Made by a program: the position numbers and the translations under genes
Notes under the pieces: generated by a model
The model's database searches: none
Told to the model about the DNA's origin: nothing
Seen by the model: only the letters and a program-made list of their open reading frames with translations
Origin: Daphnia carinata
Taxonomy: Eukaryota > Arthropoda > Branchiopoda > Diplostraca > Daphniidae
Direction: 5' to 3'
Length of the DNA stretch: 64,000 bases
Assembly (NCBI RefSeq): GCF_022539665.2
Contig: NC_081339.1
Span: 3,962,517 to 4,026,516, forward strand
Shown here: positions 52,482 to 64,000 of the stretch, one piece after another
How the letters are laid out: each line of letters begins with the position of its first letter
Position numbering within the stretch: the stretch's first letter is position 1

Positions 52482-55400
52482 ATGGCGTCGTCGGCTGGAG
52501 GCAGCGGTGGCTGCGACGCCACCAAGAAGTACTTTTGCCCACGATTGATCGACTATTTGGCCATTGTTGGATCACGACGTCCTGCCAGCTATTCTGCCGG
52601 ATCACGCAGTAAAGCTCCTCCTCCATCTGGTGGAACTATTGGGTCAGCAACTCCATTAAATGCATCTGCACGCGGAGGACATGCAACGTCGGTGACACCC
52701 GAGCTTTTACGTCGCTACCCGATCGATGATCATGCCGATTTCCCGCTGCCGCTCGATATGGTCTACTTTTGCCAGCCAGAAGGCTGCCTCTCTATGGGCA
52801 ATCGACGGCCTGGAGACCATCGTCGCGATATTGACTCGTTCGTCTTCACGCTCACCGATAAGGATTCCGGTATGTAATTGAATGTTCTCCACTCTCCCTT
52901 TCTAAAGGTTTCTCACGTCATCTTTTCGTTAACAACAGGAAAGACGAGGTACGGCGTGTGCATTAATTTCTTCCGGCCCGTTGAACGTCTTCCGTCCACG
53001 ACGTCCGTCTCATCAAGGCGTGACTCGTGGAGGGATTCCATTCATAGGAGTTCCGACTCCGCCTTTTCCAGGTAAATTGCAAATCATAAAAGCTTATAAA
53101 AATAGCTTTCGCAAACTATAAAAAAATCAATCAAAATATCATTATACGATAAAGCGACCAACGGAGTACAATGGCGCCCAGTGATTCGGATCGAGATTGC
53201 TCTAGTGCCCATCGCTATCATCCTGCAGATCCGGTTTCTGGAGGTGTACCTGTGGGCGTCAAATGGCCTCCTCATTCAGCTGGACCGACGGGTCCCAATC
53301 AAGGTCAGGACTCTGAAAGTGGGGGATCTCAACCGCCTTCGCCAAGAGCTAGCCGTCGGAGACAGGTAAGAATTCATTTCTTCATTTTAAATTTTCAATC
53401 AATTTATCGGTTATTTATGTATTTTTATAGCGGTCACGGTATCAATACATGACGTCAATCTGCCTCCTGTCCCACCACCCCTTCTTCAGCCTGTTCCGCG
53501 AGTGCCTTGTCGTCCTCAAGAAGCTAATTGACGCATGTCACGAAAATTCCTCACCTAAGCGACTGGGCGCCTCGCGTTTGACGTCCAGGTATCTTTTCCT
53601 TATTACCAAGTTTTGCACACGATGATTTAATGTAAAATTTTAATCAGGGACTCGGTATGGGGATTGTTAACGGGCCAAACAACAGAAGCTTCGTCATCCA
53701 TAGTGCTGCATGACGTTCGTGACATTGAGACATGGATCCTTCGTCTTCTTAGCGCTCCGGTGCCTATACCTGGCAAAACGCGAGTGGAACTTGAAATTTT
53801 GCCTCGTTCTCTCCAGCCTACGCCTTTAGTATTCGCCCTGCCCGACCACACCCGTTTCCCTATGGTCGATTTCCCTCTACATTTACCTCTGGAGTTGCTG
53901 GGCGTTGATACCTGTCTCAAGGTGTTGACGCTCATTATGCTCGAGCACAAGGTAATCATGCAGTCACGCGATTACAACGCTCTTTCCATGTCCGTGCTGG
54001 CCTTCGTTACGATGCTCTATCCGCTCGAGTACATGTTCCCCGTCATCCCACTCTTGCCAACTTGCATGAGCTGTGCCGAACAGCTCTTGCTAGCACCAAC
54101 GCCTTACATCATCGGCATTTCGGGGACGTTCTTCCAGCATAAGAAACATTTCAAGTTGCCGGACGACGTCTGGCTCATCGATCTAGACTCGAACCGCATC
54201 AGCGTCCCCTCAAGGGCAGATGATGTTCCACCGCTACCCGAACCCGAATGCAGCATTTTACGTAATCATTTGCGTCAAGCATTAACAAGCATGAGCGGTG
54301 AAGCCATTCGACCTGCCGAAAGTATGGTCAATCAACAGCAACATCATCATCGTGGAAGTCACGATTTTTCAGCATCGTCAGAAATGGCCCAGGGCCACTT
54401 CAGTCCGTTCATCTATGGAAATGACGTCGATTCGGTGGATATTGCCACGCGAGTTGCCATGGTGCGATTCTTCAATTCGCAGAATTTGCTGGCCAATTTC
54501 GCCGAACATACGCGTACTCTTAGACTCTATCCAAGACCTGTTGTAGCCTTCCAGATCAATAGTTTTCTCAGGTCGCGGCCGAGAGCTGGACCGTTCCTTC
54601 ACAAATTTGCTCGGACTCAGGTAATTTCTTGTTGTTGTTCTATTGGATTACGGTGAATAACGGTAATACCTTCTTGATAGGCTGTCGAGTTTTTGGCGGA
54701 ATGGAGTCTGGCGCCGACAAACGTGGCCTTTTTGCGTGTTCAAACGGGCGTTTTCGATCCGGCCATCATTGGCGACAAATACAAGTGGTTCAGCGATCAA
54801 TACGAGCCGCTACAATTCGTCGTCTGGGACGAGGCCAGTTCGATGGACAGCGCTCTACGATCGCTCGGCAAACACGATCAAATTCAAACGGGTAATCTTA
54901 GGAACTCTCATTAGATAATCATATCTCTCATCAATTTCATTTTACAGACGAAAGCGGGTCGGATTCTGAAGGCGGAGGGAGTTCGACGTCGTCTTATTCA
55001 TCCTTAAGTGATCTCGTGTCTGAACAACGAACACCCGATGCGTCTCCTGGTTCGTTGGAATAAATTATTTAAGTATAATTTAAAAGATAAATCTCTAATT
55101 GCGATGTATTGCATCAGGCCCTGCACTTCAAGCGGTACCCATGACGTTGTCAAGTGGAATTGATCTCAAATCAATCTATCGCCCTCCATCTACCTTACAA
55201 CTTCCGGGTGGTGGACCAGGGTTGGAGTTAAACGAATCAGCCTTTTCCCAGCCTGAGTCGATGTCTTCATCATCATCGCAAAGTTCTATCGGATCATCTC
55301 ATGGCATCCAGACTGAGTTGGCTGCCGAGAGTGAGACCGTCATCTCGCAACCTCGTAATATCTCAGAGGTATAATACAACGAAAGTTCAAATATTTCTCT

Positions 55401-58400
55401 TTATAATTTTAATGGATTCGTTAACGAATAGGATAAGACTGACGACGTCTTTAACGCCTCCGATTCTGACACTGTGGTACCGAGCGTTAGTCATGAGTCA
55501 ACGACCAACAGGAATTTGTCGCTTGATAGCGTCCCAGCCTTGGAAAATGAGATTACCCATTCGAAAATAGTAGGTCTTTGAAATCGCCCCATTTACGTAA
55601 CGACGGTTAAAACATTTATTTGTTTTTTTGTTTTTTTACATTTTCAAGATTACGAGGCCATCTAGCATCAGCGTGATGACGGATCGATCCTTGAGTACAG
55701 GTTCCAGTGGCTCCAACAATTCCGGGAACGCCAATCGCCAAAGCAGCCAGACTTCGTTATTTGAACAACTGGCATCCCAAGCAAAGGATCTTGTTCGTGA
55801 GAGCACAAGACAAAGTAGTCAAGAAAAGCTATTGGCCCAAATGGACAAGGTAATGATCATTGTATTAACATTTACCTTTAAAATGTGGCAACTTTAATTA
55901 AATTTGTTTCATTTAATCATAGTTTCGGATTCAAGCCAAAGAGAAGATTTCAGATGCTGCACGCCAAACAAGCGAAGATGGATTTTTCAATCCATCTACG
56001 TTAGAACAATTTACTGCTGGAGCCCGCAGAGCAGCAGAGGAGGCCAGCCGAAGTGTCCAGGAAGCGTCACGAACGCTTAAAGAAGCTTCGGAAGACATAA
56101 CGGCTGTTAGTAAGAACACAATCGGGGATTTTACAAAAAGTGCAAAGCATGCTGCTGCAAAGGGAGGGTTATTAAAGGTAAAAGTCAATGAAGCTAGTTA
56201 ATGTGCAATTCAAAACTGATTTTCGATTCTAATCGTCTCCTTAGGCTCTGGGAAGCTCCCGAGAATCATCCAGCAATCTTTCAGCAGGATTACGCTCCTT
56301 AGGATCATTGGGTTCACTCACGTCGCGTAGTTCCATAACTCTTTCGGAACCACCGCTGGCTCAATTGCAGCAACAACAACAAGAGATTCAACAGCCTCAA
56401 CCAGCTAGCCACGCCGGTAAACTCGTTCGTAGCGACAGTGTCAGTAGTCAGCGTGATGGTCTGTCCGGTGGACGAGATTTCCTATCGAGTGTAAGCAGCG
56501 AACTCAATGGATTAGCAGCCCAAACGACAAGCATGTTTAGCGGTTTATTTGGTAATTAAATTTCCTGAAAGCCTGGATATCTTTTATCTCATCTAGTTCA
56601 CTTCAAGGTTCAAAAGGTTCCAATCGTAACCAACAGAATGTTCCTCAACCTTTCCGTTTACATCCGCAAGAATCGTCACGACGGTCTAAAGAACGTCAGC
56701 CACCGTTTGGTCCATTCCCTAGAAGTAAATTTCAATTGTAACTGTTTACTTATTACTTTGTATGGTTAATATCTTTTCATTTCATCCAACATCAGCTAGC
56801 AGACGTGGTTTAGTGGAGAAATCCTCTTTGATACGGCATACTTCGTCGGCCAAGCCCAAACGACCCGACAATGCCCAGCCATCGCAGATTGGTGATCGCT
56901 CAGCCAATGCCATCGATAGTCAGACTCTACTGAAAGATGTATGTAAATCATTTTTTAAACTGTTATCAAATGGTCTCTATTAAACTCGACGATTTCACGT
57001 ATAGGCGGTGAATCAAGTAATAGAAGGAGAAGGTGTTGGTTGGTTAAAACTGAACCGAATCCGGAAATTGATGGAAGATGAAAACTATCGTAATCTCGTC
57101 GTCAGTAGGCTCAACAAGACGCTCGATCAAAAGATTGGTCCTGATGAACACATTGACGATGTGGTAATGTATCTCTATCAATGCTTTCCGGAATTTCCAT
57201 ATTAATTGGTTTGTTTAAAACAGTGCGTGAGTCGTGCTGTGTGGAAGGGAATGCTGAAAATGTTGATAGCTGTCACCGCAGGCCTGGAGCAGACGTACAT
57301 CAATCACGGCTCGGGGGGTATGGCATCCTCATTCCAGTTGCTGGAAATCGCTCACACCCATTATTGGACGAAAGACGTGAGTGATGGCAAGTTTTCGGAT
57401 TTCGCTTCGACCAGCCTCAGCACTGCGCAAGCGTCATTGGTAACAATGGTTTCACATGGTTGGGAGGTCGCAGCATTGAAAATAGCTGTGAATTTTGGAA
57501 ATATTTTCAGCGTGGCAGTCCAATGGGCAGTCGAGAAAACCTACCGTCACCTCATAGTCCACGGACGAGTGTTTTGGCTACAGAGTCAGACAGAAGTTAT
57601 AGCAATTCACCAGAAACAGCTGGAACGCCGGTTCCATCTCGAATGTCACGAAGCGATGCGTCCAGCCCAGAGCCAGGCAATCCAGACATACTGCGCGAAC
57701 TGCTGGAGCGGAAACGAAACCTTATGTTGCTCTCTCTGCAAGGGGAATCTCAAGTGAAAATTAAAAAAATTCTATTGCTTTTTTTCTGAGCTCCATCTAA
57801 CGGTACACATTTGAACAAACAAATTTCAGACTAGTCTTGCAAGTGGCGACGGGCAAGGATCGTGCAGTGCTTCTGAAGCTGGGAGTATCATTACCAATCC
57901 GGCGTTTTATCGTCAAAAACTCTCTCATCAATCGTTTAGAAGCACCATGTCGGATGGAGAGTCAGACCAACAACAGGTGAAAACATAAATTGAAAATACT
58001 TTTTAAAAATCTTTTATTTATTAGGCACCTGATTTGTTAGGTTGTTCGTGGTTTCGTTCGACAAAATGCGGCCGGTTGGTCATCGAAATCTTCCATTACG
58101 ACAGGCTATCGCTATCATGCTGGTAACATGGTAACGACAGCCGGCACTCCGAGTCCGGAATCCGTGCGAATGTATATTTTCGAAGGACTTCTTGGAAAGG
58201 ATCGATCCAGTTTGTGGGATCAGAGTCAATTCTGGGAAGACGCGTTTTTAGACGCAGTTTCGCAAGAAAGAGATCTAGTCGGTATGGATCAAGGGCCCGG
58301 TGAAATGATGGAAAGGTATTGCAAACAAACTTGCACTTGTATACTCGGCATTTCATAACTGTTCATTAGGTATAAATCTCTGAGCGAAACGGAACGGAAG

Positions 58401-61400
58401 AGATTGGAACACGAAGAAGATCGATTGCTTTCAACGTTGCTTTATAATTTGGTGGCTTTTATGGTGATGGTCGATGTCGATAAAACGGAGCTGAAACGCA
58501 AAGTGAGACGATTGCTGGGCAAATCTCATATAGGACTTGCGTATAGCCACGAAGTCCATCAGCTCTTAGATCAAGTTGAACATTTGGTAATATCACTTTC
58601 ATTCCGTCTTCATGAACCAATCATAATCACAACTATTGCTCGAATGCAGAGAGGGAACGACATTGACTTGAAGCCGTTCGCTTCGCGACAAATGCACAGA
58701 CACAGTTTCACCGTTCAGGTAGGGACGGATGCGTCGGGTGACCTCCGCTTTTTGGAAGTTCGAGACGATGGTCTGATTCTGCGGGCTGTTAGCGGTGCCA
58801 TCATGGAACGCTGGTGGTTTGAGCGGGTTGTTAACATGACCTACAGCCCCAAAACCAAAATCCTCTGCCTATGGCGGCGCAATGGGGGACAAACCCAGCT
58901 GCACAAATACTACACCAAAAAGGTAATGCATCTATTGATATCCGTCCATTCGTTTCTCTAATTCTCTCCATTTTACATCGAAGTGCAAGGCGTTGTACTA
59001 TTGCATCAAAGAGGCAATGGAAAGAGCTGCAGCTAGAGGTGCCGGTGCACTACCTGGAATGGAACTGGGCGGTGAATTCCCAATCCAGGATTTGCGGACT
59101 GGTGAAGGCGGACTGCTTCAAGTCTGCATCGAAGGTGTTGGTCTCCTCTTCGCCAACAGTAAAGTAAGTGTTTATCTCTAATTCTTTTGCCTTTTTTATC
59201 TTTTGTCTGTTTTTTTTTATTATTATTATTTTTTCGCTGAGCATTTCAAATCGCGTCTTGATATCTTCTGTGAGATTGCCAGATATTGCAAATTATTAAT
59301 TGCCAGCTCAGCTGTGAGATATGTTCATTCGTTTTTCCGTCTGTTTTTATGTCGGGCGAGGAATTGGCAGTTACAAAATTGGATAAAATCAAGCATGATA
59401 CAATAGATTACAGAATTTGTGAGAGCTCGTTATCATGACGCCAATTCAAGTCAACGCCTCGCTCGACCGTCGTCATTATTATTGCTGCTGTGCTCATATT
59501 ATCAAGAAACCTAGACAATAAGGACCCTCTCAAAATTGACTGACGTTTTTAAAGTAGTTAAACATATCTTCAAAACGTAGACATCGCAACGATGATAAAA
59601 TATCGCCGTTCTTGCCATTCGAACATGTTTCCATGTGCTAAAGTTCAAAAGTACTCACATGGACCAGCCATTAATCTTTCATATCGTCCGTTTTATCATA
59701 CTCTTTTTTTCCCGAATTTTCTGAACGAGTTGGATAGTTAAATACTTGCGGGGAGTCCCACGTTATATTGAATTATCTTCTCTCGTCATTTCTTTCCTTC
59801 TTTGTTTTCCCATAGACGAAATAATCATTTATTTCGATCTCGACGTAAACACACAAGTTGCATGATACGTTATTTCTTTTGGGACATTTCAACAAAAAAA
59901 TTTTTGCCATTTCTTACATATTTATAATATGATAGGTAAAAAAAAAAGTGTCCATTTTTTTCATTCTACTTTACTCTGATTCTACTGTTTATGAATATCT
60001 ATAGTCTATGATTCTACGTCGCTGCGTTTTTTTTATTCTTATTTTTTTTTTTTGGGTTGATTTTGACGACAAAGAGTTCGAAAACCTTTCTCTCTTTTTC
60101 TTTCAGAAACAAAAAATCAGCAAGTAAATAATCACTGATGTTTTGCTCGTAGCCGTTTGTTCAGTCTTTTCCTCCATTTCCCTCTCTCTTTATTTCTCTC
60201 TGTCTCGTCTTTAATCTTGCAACACGTTTCTCTTTCTCTCTTAAAATGGCAAGATGATGATTATTAGTTTTGCTCAAACTCAACTTGGATATGTTGAGTC
60301 TTTTGTATTTGGCTCTCTTCTTACTATATTTCAATTCGTCTGTTTTACAATATTTTAACGTATTCATATTTCGCCACTATCGTTCAAAAAATGAACGATA
60401 ATGAGTCTATGAGCTATGCCCGTTCACGTGCAACGCGAGGACACGTTCCTATGCTGAATTCATTTTTTTAAAAAACCTCGCTGTCCTTTGTCTACTTTTA
60501 AACGTTTCTGTTTTGCATCTCCCTCTCTTTTATTTGTTTGCGCTCTCTTGCCATCTAAACCACGAGAAAAAAAAACTGGGTCCGGAAGTGGTTATTTATG
60601 GCAATTTGTTTTCCCGATGGCATAGCGAACCACGGAGCGTGCTACATGCATCATTTTGTTTTGTATAGTTGACTATTTTGATAAGTGGAAATACGTACAG
60701 TATATCCCAACTAAACAGCAGGATGCGCTTTGTTGACCTGCGGTTTCGGTGGTACGAACGTCAAAAGCTGATAACAGATTTCGTATAGATACTTTTGTTT
60801 GTTTTGTTGATTTGTTTTGTTTTTGTTTTTGTTTTTTTAACTAAAGAAAAAAGAGAAACAAAACAATGAACGATTTTTAAATGTTCTCAATCATTTTGAG
60901 ATGGTCCTCGGATTTGTTTTATGATGATAATAGCCCACTTGGATTTTGACTATAGGCTATATTGTAGTAGGGAGAGCAGATGATGACAGAAATTCTAACA
61001 ACACAAAGATGCTTTGAAATATTTCTAAAAAAACAACAAAAGAAACGATAGAATATTTTCAGTTGCCAATTTGTTGTCAAGTTTTGAGTTATTCAACCGC
61101 GTATGATTTCCTCTCTATCTCTCTCTCATTTTTTTTCTCTCGTTCTATCTGCTCGGCCATTTATAAATATATCAAAAACTATATTTTAATGGCGGCGCGC
61201 GCGCTACTTCCTCGATTGCAGGATTTTGAGGTATATTACATCATCCATCATCCAACCTGATTGTTTGTTGTTGACTCTTGTATGATTTTACTATACTATC
61301 TCTATCACTTTACCGTTTCTCCACATGATTTATTTGTATCGGAATTTTCTCATTTCCCCTTCATTATTCCACAATTATTTTGATCTTCCCTTTTATTTTT

Positions 61401-63066
61401 TTTTATTATTTGAATTCTTATGAATTTCTTTTTCGAAAGAAAATTTTTATTTTCTTTCTTGTTTTTGTTTGTGGTCTATCAACAGTTTTGACAATGTTTT
61501 TCGTTATCAATCTCTGACACATACGGTTCTCAGAATGCCAAGTGTTTCAAAACGAGTTGATACATGTCAACATCCAACACGTACATACATATATATATAT
61601 CCTAGTTTTGGTTGTAGCGTTGAACGTTTCAGTTTTTGGCGTTGCACTCCATCTGACCCCGTTGACAAAGTGGCTATAACAAATCTGTTTTAAAAGAAAA
61701 AGAGACTATTTTATGCAAAATGATTCACCGAATCATTTTCTTTTCCTTTTCGTACCCCAGCTGGAGAAAGAATGTCTCTTTTTTTGATTGCCCGAAAAAT
61801 TTCGGGCCAAACTCTCATTTTTGTTAACATCCACGCCGGTGCAGGAGCTTCATCCCTAACGCTGCTGTGCTTCCTCCTTTTTGTTTGTTTCATTTTTTTT
61901 TCTCCAACTCGATTGTTTTGTGGCTCACTAAATAACAATCGTCATTTACCTTACAATATTGAATTTTTTTTTATATTTACTTCATTATGCCTTGCCATTT
62001 CTTGACTACCCTAACTTCTCTCTTTCTGTCGATTTGCACGCGTTTGCTGTTCTGTTTAGTTTCTTTACATTCTACTTCTTGTGCATGGCGAGCACGCCAC
62101 CATGTTTTGTTTTCGGTTTATCGAATGCTGTCGTCGAAATTTACCGTAGACTATCTAGAAAAAAAAATCAAACAACAATACTATCCCTTTTCTATTGACT
62201 GATTGATTCTATTCTTCCTTGTCTGTTGTCGACGGACATTCTTCGATCGCGTCTAACGAAATGTTTCTTTTCATATCGCTTTCCTTTTTCTTTCTGTGCA
62301 ACATCGATGGTCTCGTCGCAGTTTTTCGTTCGGCTGGATTACATCCGCAAGTGCTTCACCCAGAAAGGCGGCATCTTCGTCCTCGAAGAATACAGTAACT
62401 ATTAATGCAATTTTATATTGCAATTCATTCTATTTTTTAATATTCGATATTCTTCTTAATTATTGCAGATCCCAAAACGAGACAAATTCTTCAACGTCGA
62501 TACCAATCGGCCATGGTAAATATAATTATATTATTAGTAGTTCGCTATTTTATCCTTGGTTTATTTACGTCTTTATCTAGACATAGTGCATGTTCACTAT
62601 TTCATGAATTGAAATCACTTTTCGTGTTTTGTTTTTATTTATTTTTTTAACTTGAATTTATTTTTATGCACCTACGAAAATTTTCAATTAGGCCAACGAG
62701 ATGGCATTAGCAATCCATCGTGTCTTTTCTGTCCGACTGTCTATAGCCGGTCAACAGTCTTAAGTTGATGTCTTTCAGTTGATGTGAGTCGCTCTTGGAG
62801 ATTTTGCATCCGCATCTGTTATTCTGTTTCGTTATTGTGATCCAGCAAGGCAAGTTTTCCTCAGCCTTTCAACGTATTTAGTTGTTAGTTTGGCATGTAG
62901 CAGAAAAACGAGTAAGTTAGGTTTGAAATAATAAGTCTCTAAAGTCTCATTTTTACGTTTCTCTAAAATCATCAAACAGGCGGACCAGATATGTTACGCC
63001 GTTCTCTGCGTGTTCTCTTATGTGGCCGCTGGGAGCGAGCAGCGTAAAAAGGTGGAACCGAACTGA
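52482..63066 (+). CDS. MADD: MADD / Rab3 guanine-nucleotide exchange factor (DENN-domain protein)
   Basis: This protein activates Rab3/Rab27 on synaptic and secretory vesicles. Exons: 52482-52869, 52939-53071, 53155-53365, 53431-53588, 53648-54620, 54681-54891, 54948-55049, 55118-55368, 55432-55569, 55649-55849, 55923-56177, 56245-56551, 56608-56724, 56796-56938, 57005-57163, 57224-57439, 57511-57753, 57830-57976, 58041-58315, 58370-58586, 58650-58922, 58984-59163, 62322-62394, 62469-62515, then last exon 62980-63066: 1834 residues, in phase. u[34 protein letters not shown]. cDENN (about residues 330-475): [37 protein letters not shown]. dDENN follows to about 650. The middle is Ser-rich. The death-domain-like region (about 1200-1320) has [19 protein letters not shown] and [17 protein letters not shown]. 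Later come [34 protein letters not shown], a PH-like part with [11 protein letters not shown] and LCLWRRNG, then [19 protein letters not shown]. An alternative last exon (62692-62763) gives 1829 residues. The exon 3 acceptor (TAAAG) is weak. Confidence 0.95.
59164..62321 (+). other. 3.16-kb intron near the 3' end of MADD
   Basis: Almost every other MADD intron is 55-90 bases. This one is more than thirty times longer, very T-rich, and falls between the exon ending LLFANSK and the one starting FFVRLDY. It holds two exon-like candidates (60107-60123 and 61222-61230) described separately. No independent gene on either strand is supported. Confidence 0.6.
61222..61230 (+). other. Candidate 9-base microexon in MADD (Asp-Phe-Glu)
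   Basis: GATTTTGAG is preceded by CCTCGATTGCAG and followed by GTATAT, so it has both splice signals. The flanking exons meet at phase 0, so inclusion would insert DFE without shifting frame. Expression evidence is needed; splice-like ends around nine bases can occur by chance. Confidence 0.25.
62692..62763 (+). CDS. MADD: Alternative last coding exon A of MADD
   Basis: This exon begins after TTCAATTAG and encodes [23 protein letters not shown] followed by TAA, in the phase required after the exon ending QSAM (62515). It lines up without gaps with exon B ([17 protein letters not shown]) over the first 13 residues: A, A, V, F and S are shared. It looks like a diverged duplicate of the conserved last exon. 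The conserved cysteines and tyrosine of exon B are absent, so the resulting C-terminus would be distinct. Confidence 0.6.
   Translation, partial: ANEMALAIHRVFSVRLSIAGQQS
62980..63066 (+). CDS. MADD: Conserved last coding exon B of MADD
   Basis: This exon starts after ATCAAACAG with [17 protein letters not shown] and ends KKVEPN, then TGA. It closely matches the conserved C-terminus of animal MADD proteins (the ICYxVLCxFSYVAA block). It is therefore taken as the default end of the gene. Confidence 0.85.
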   Translation, partial: ADQICYAVLCVFSYVAAGSEQRKKVEPN

Positions 63067-63518
63067 AAGCTCATCAATTGACCAAAGCACCATACATCGG
63101 TGTATTTGCTTCGTTTTTATTATTTGATTTGTTGTATGTATTGATTATACTCGTCCGTTCACGAGACGGCGCAATAATTATTTAATTCTAGCCAGTCATG
63201 AAAATCCTATTGGTAGTTGGAAAATACTACATTGATTGTTTGCTTTTAGTATGTATAAGTATTACGTAATGAGTATGAAATTGTTGGATCCTTTGATCAT
63301 ATCACTTGAGCGATGGTTATTATACAGCTATCGTGCTTTTCATTGTTTTCGAATAAGCCAACGCTTCAGCAGAAAGAAAATAAAAAGAAAATGGCTCTCC
63401 GATTAGACGAAATAATTGGAAACAACAATAAAAGAAGTTCGATATTGTATGGAATTTTATTTATACTCTCGAATGAAGCAGCGAAATTCGAAATAAATCA
63501 AAGTGACGAGAACTGTTG
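63067..63518. other. Short gap between convergent MADD and MED19
   Basis: This 450-base gap must hold the 3' ends of both genes, so their 3' UTRs may be close or overlap. Several AATAAA-like and ATAAA elements occur on both strands near 63440-63500. No coding sequence is seen. Confidence 0.6.
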
Positions 63519-64000
63519 TTAAAGGAGAGGCATCATTCCTGGTGGATTGCTGTTCGAATTTGTAGCTAATGAGGCTGACGCCCCTGGGTGTTCTGGACTG
63601 TGTTTTTGTTTCTTTTTCTTTTTCTCCTTTTTCTTCTTCTTGCGATCTTTTTCGTCTTCGTGCCGCTTTTGCTTTTTATGCTTCTTTTCGTACGATTCGC
63701 CACCAGAGCCGGCTCCACTTTCTCCCACGACGCCAACTCCCGGTCCAACTTGTCCAGTCCCGATCTCTTGAGCCGGTATTTCGCTGCTCTTTTTGTGTTT
63801 TTTGTGTTTCTGCTTCTTCTTTTGAGGAGCCTGAGATGAAGTCTGGTATTGCTCAGGTAACTAAATTTTTAAAAGCAAGGTCTTAGGCATTTCTGTCACT
63901 TTTGGTATTTAAAAAACTAGTTACCGGCCCTGGATGAAGGCGGAATCCTGCAAGTTGTGAGGAATTCAGAAAAGCCAAGTCCTTCCCACCAATTGGAGGC
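63519..64000 (-). CDS. MED19: Mediator complex subunit 19 (3' part, cut by the window edge)
   Basis: MED19 is a head-module-associated subunit of Mediator that helps link activators to RNA polymerase II. Two exons are visible: 64000-63925 (incomplete at its 5' side) and 63860-63519. The first carries the family core PIGGKDLAFLNSSQLAGFRLHPGP. The second continues LPEQYQ and then a long lysine/histidine-rich tail with QKHKKHKK, KKHKKQKR and RKKKKKEKKKKKQKH, followed by SPEHPGA, a diagnostic MED19 block, and ends MMPLL. Splicing is in phase: the donor follows CCG at 63925 and the acceptor precedes TTA at 63860. The N-terminal part lies beyond the window. Confidence 0.92.

Noticed and set aside
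63547-63886. Phe/Leu-rich plus-strand frames
   Set aside because: They are the complement of the lysine-rich MED19 tail.
1-64000. CRISPR array, operon, phage, integron or other prokaryotic system
   Set aside because: All recognised genes are intron-split animal genes, and no regularly spaced repeats or prokaryotic gene clusters are seen.

Overview
This is a eukaryotic nuclear window, most likely from an arthropod and plausibly a small-genome crustacean such as Daphnia. Most coding genes are split by GT-AG introns of about 50-100 bases. Their products match animal families. The non-coding DNA is AT-rich and full of short A/T homopolymer runs. The species assignment is inferred from gene content and intron style; no sequence was compared with a database. 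All exon models were built by hand from splice signals, reading phase and family resemblance. Every complete model sums to a whole number of codons.

Layout: (1) 840-5705, minus: catalytically dead carbonic-anhydrase-related protein (CA10/CA11 type), lacking only its N-terminal signal exon. (2) 14164-15925, plus: GALK2-type N-acetylgalactosamine kinase. (3) 16339-19554, plus: a very divergent SLC6-fold transporter. (4) 19678-22936, minus: secreted or GPI-anchored leucine-rich-repeat protein, tail to tail with (3). (5) 32906-42193, plus: class A peptide GPCR with a 6.9-kb first coding intron. (6) 46804-50450, minus: SUPT20H/SPT20, a SAGA subunit. (7) 52482-63066, plus: MADD/Rab3-GEF, head to head with (6), with two alternative last coding exons. 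(8) 63519-64000, minus: MED19, truncated by the window edge and tail to tail with (7).

The large gene-poor stretches are 5.7-14.2 kb, 22.9-32.9 kb, the GPCR intron (33.7-40.6 kb), 42.2-46.8 kb and the last long MADD intron (59.2-62.3 kb). No rRNA, tRNA, CRISPR array or mobile element with coding capacity was recognised.

The genes do not form one pathway. Several suit nervous-system or cell-surface roles (CARP, SLC6-like transporter, LRR protein, peptide GPCR, Rab3-GEF). Two are general transcription co-activator subunits (SPT20 of SAGA, MED19 of Mediator). The observations most worth checking are the duplicated terminal exons and possible microexon of MADD, the loss of the sodium-site/WRFPY motif in the SLC6 protein, three short stop-free 3n segments that could be retained or spliced, and CTCF-like motifs in the large intergenic gaps. 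No prokaryote-style defence or other unknown multi-gene system is visible.
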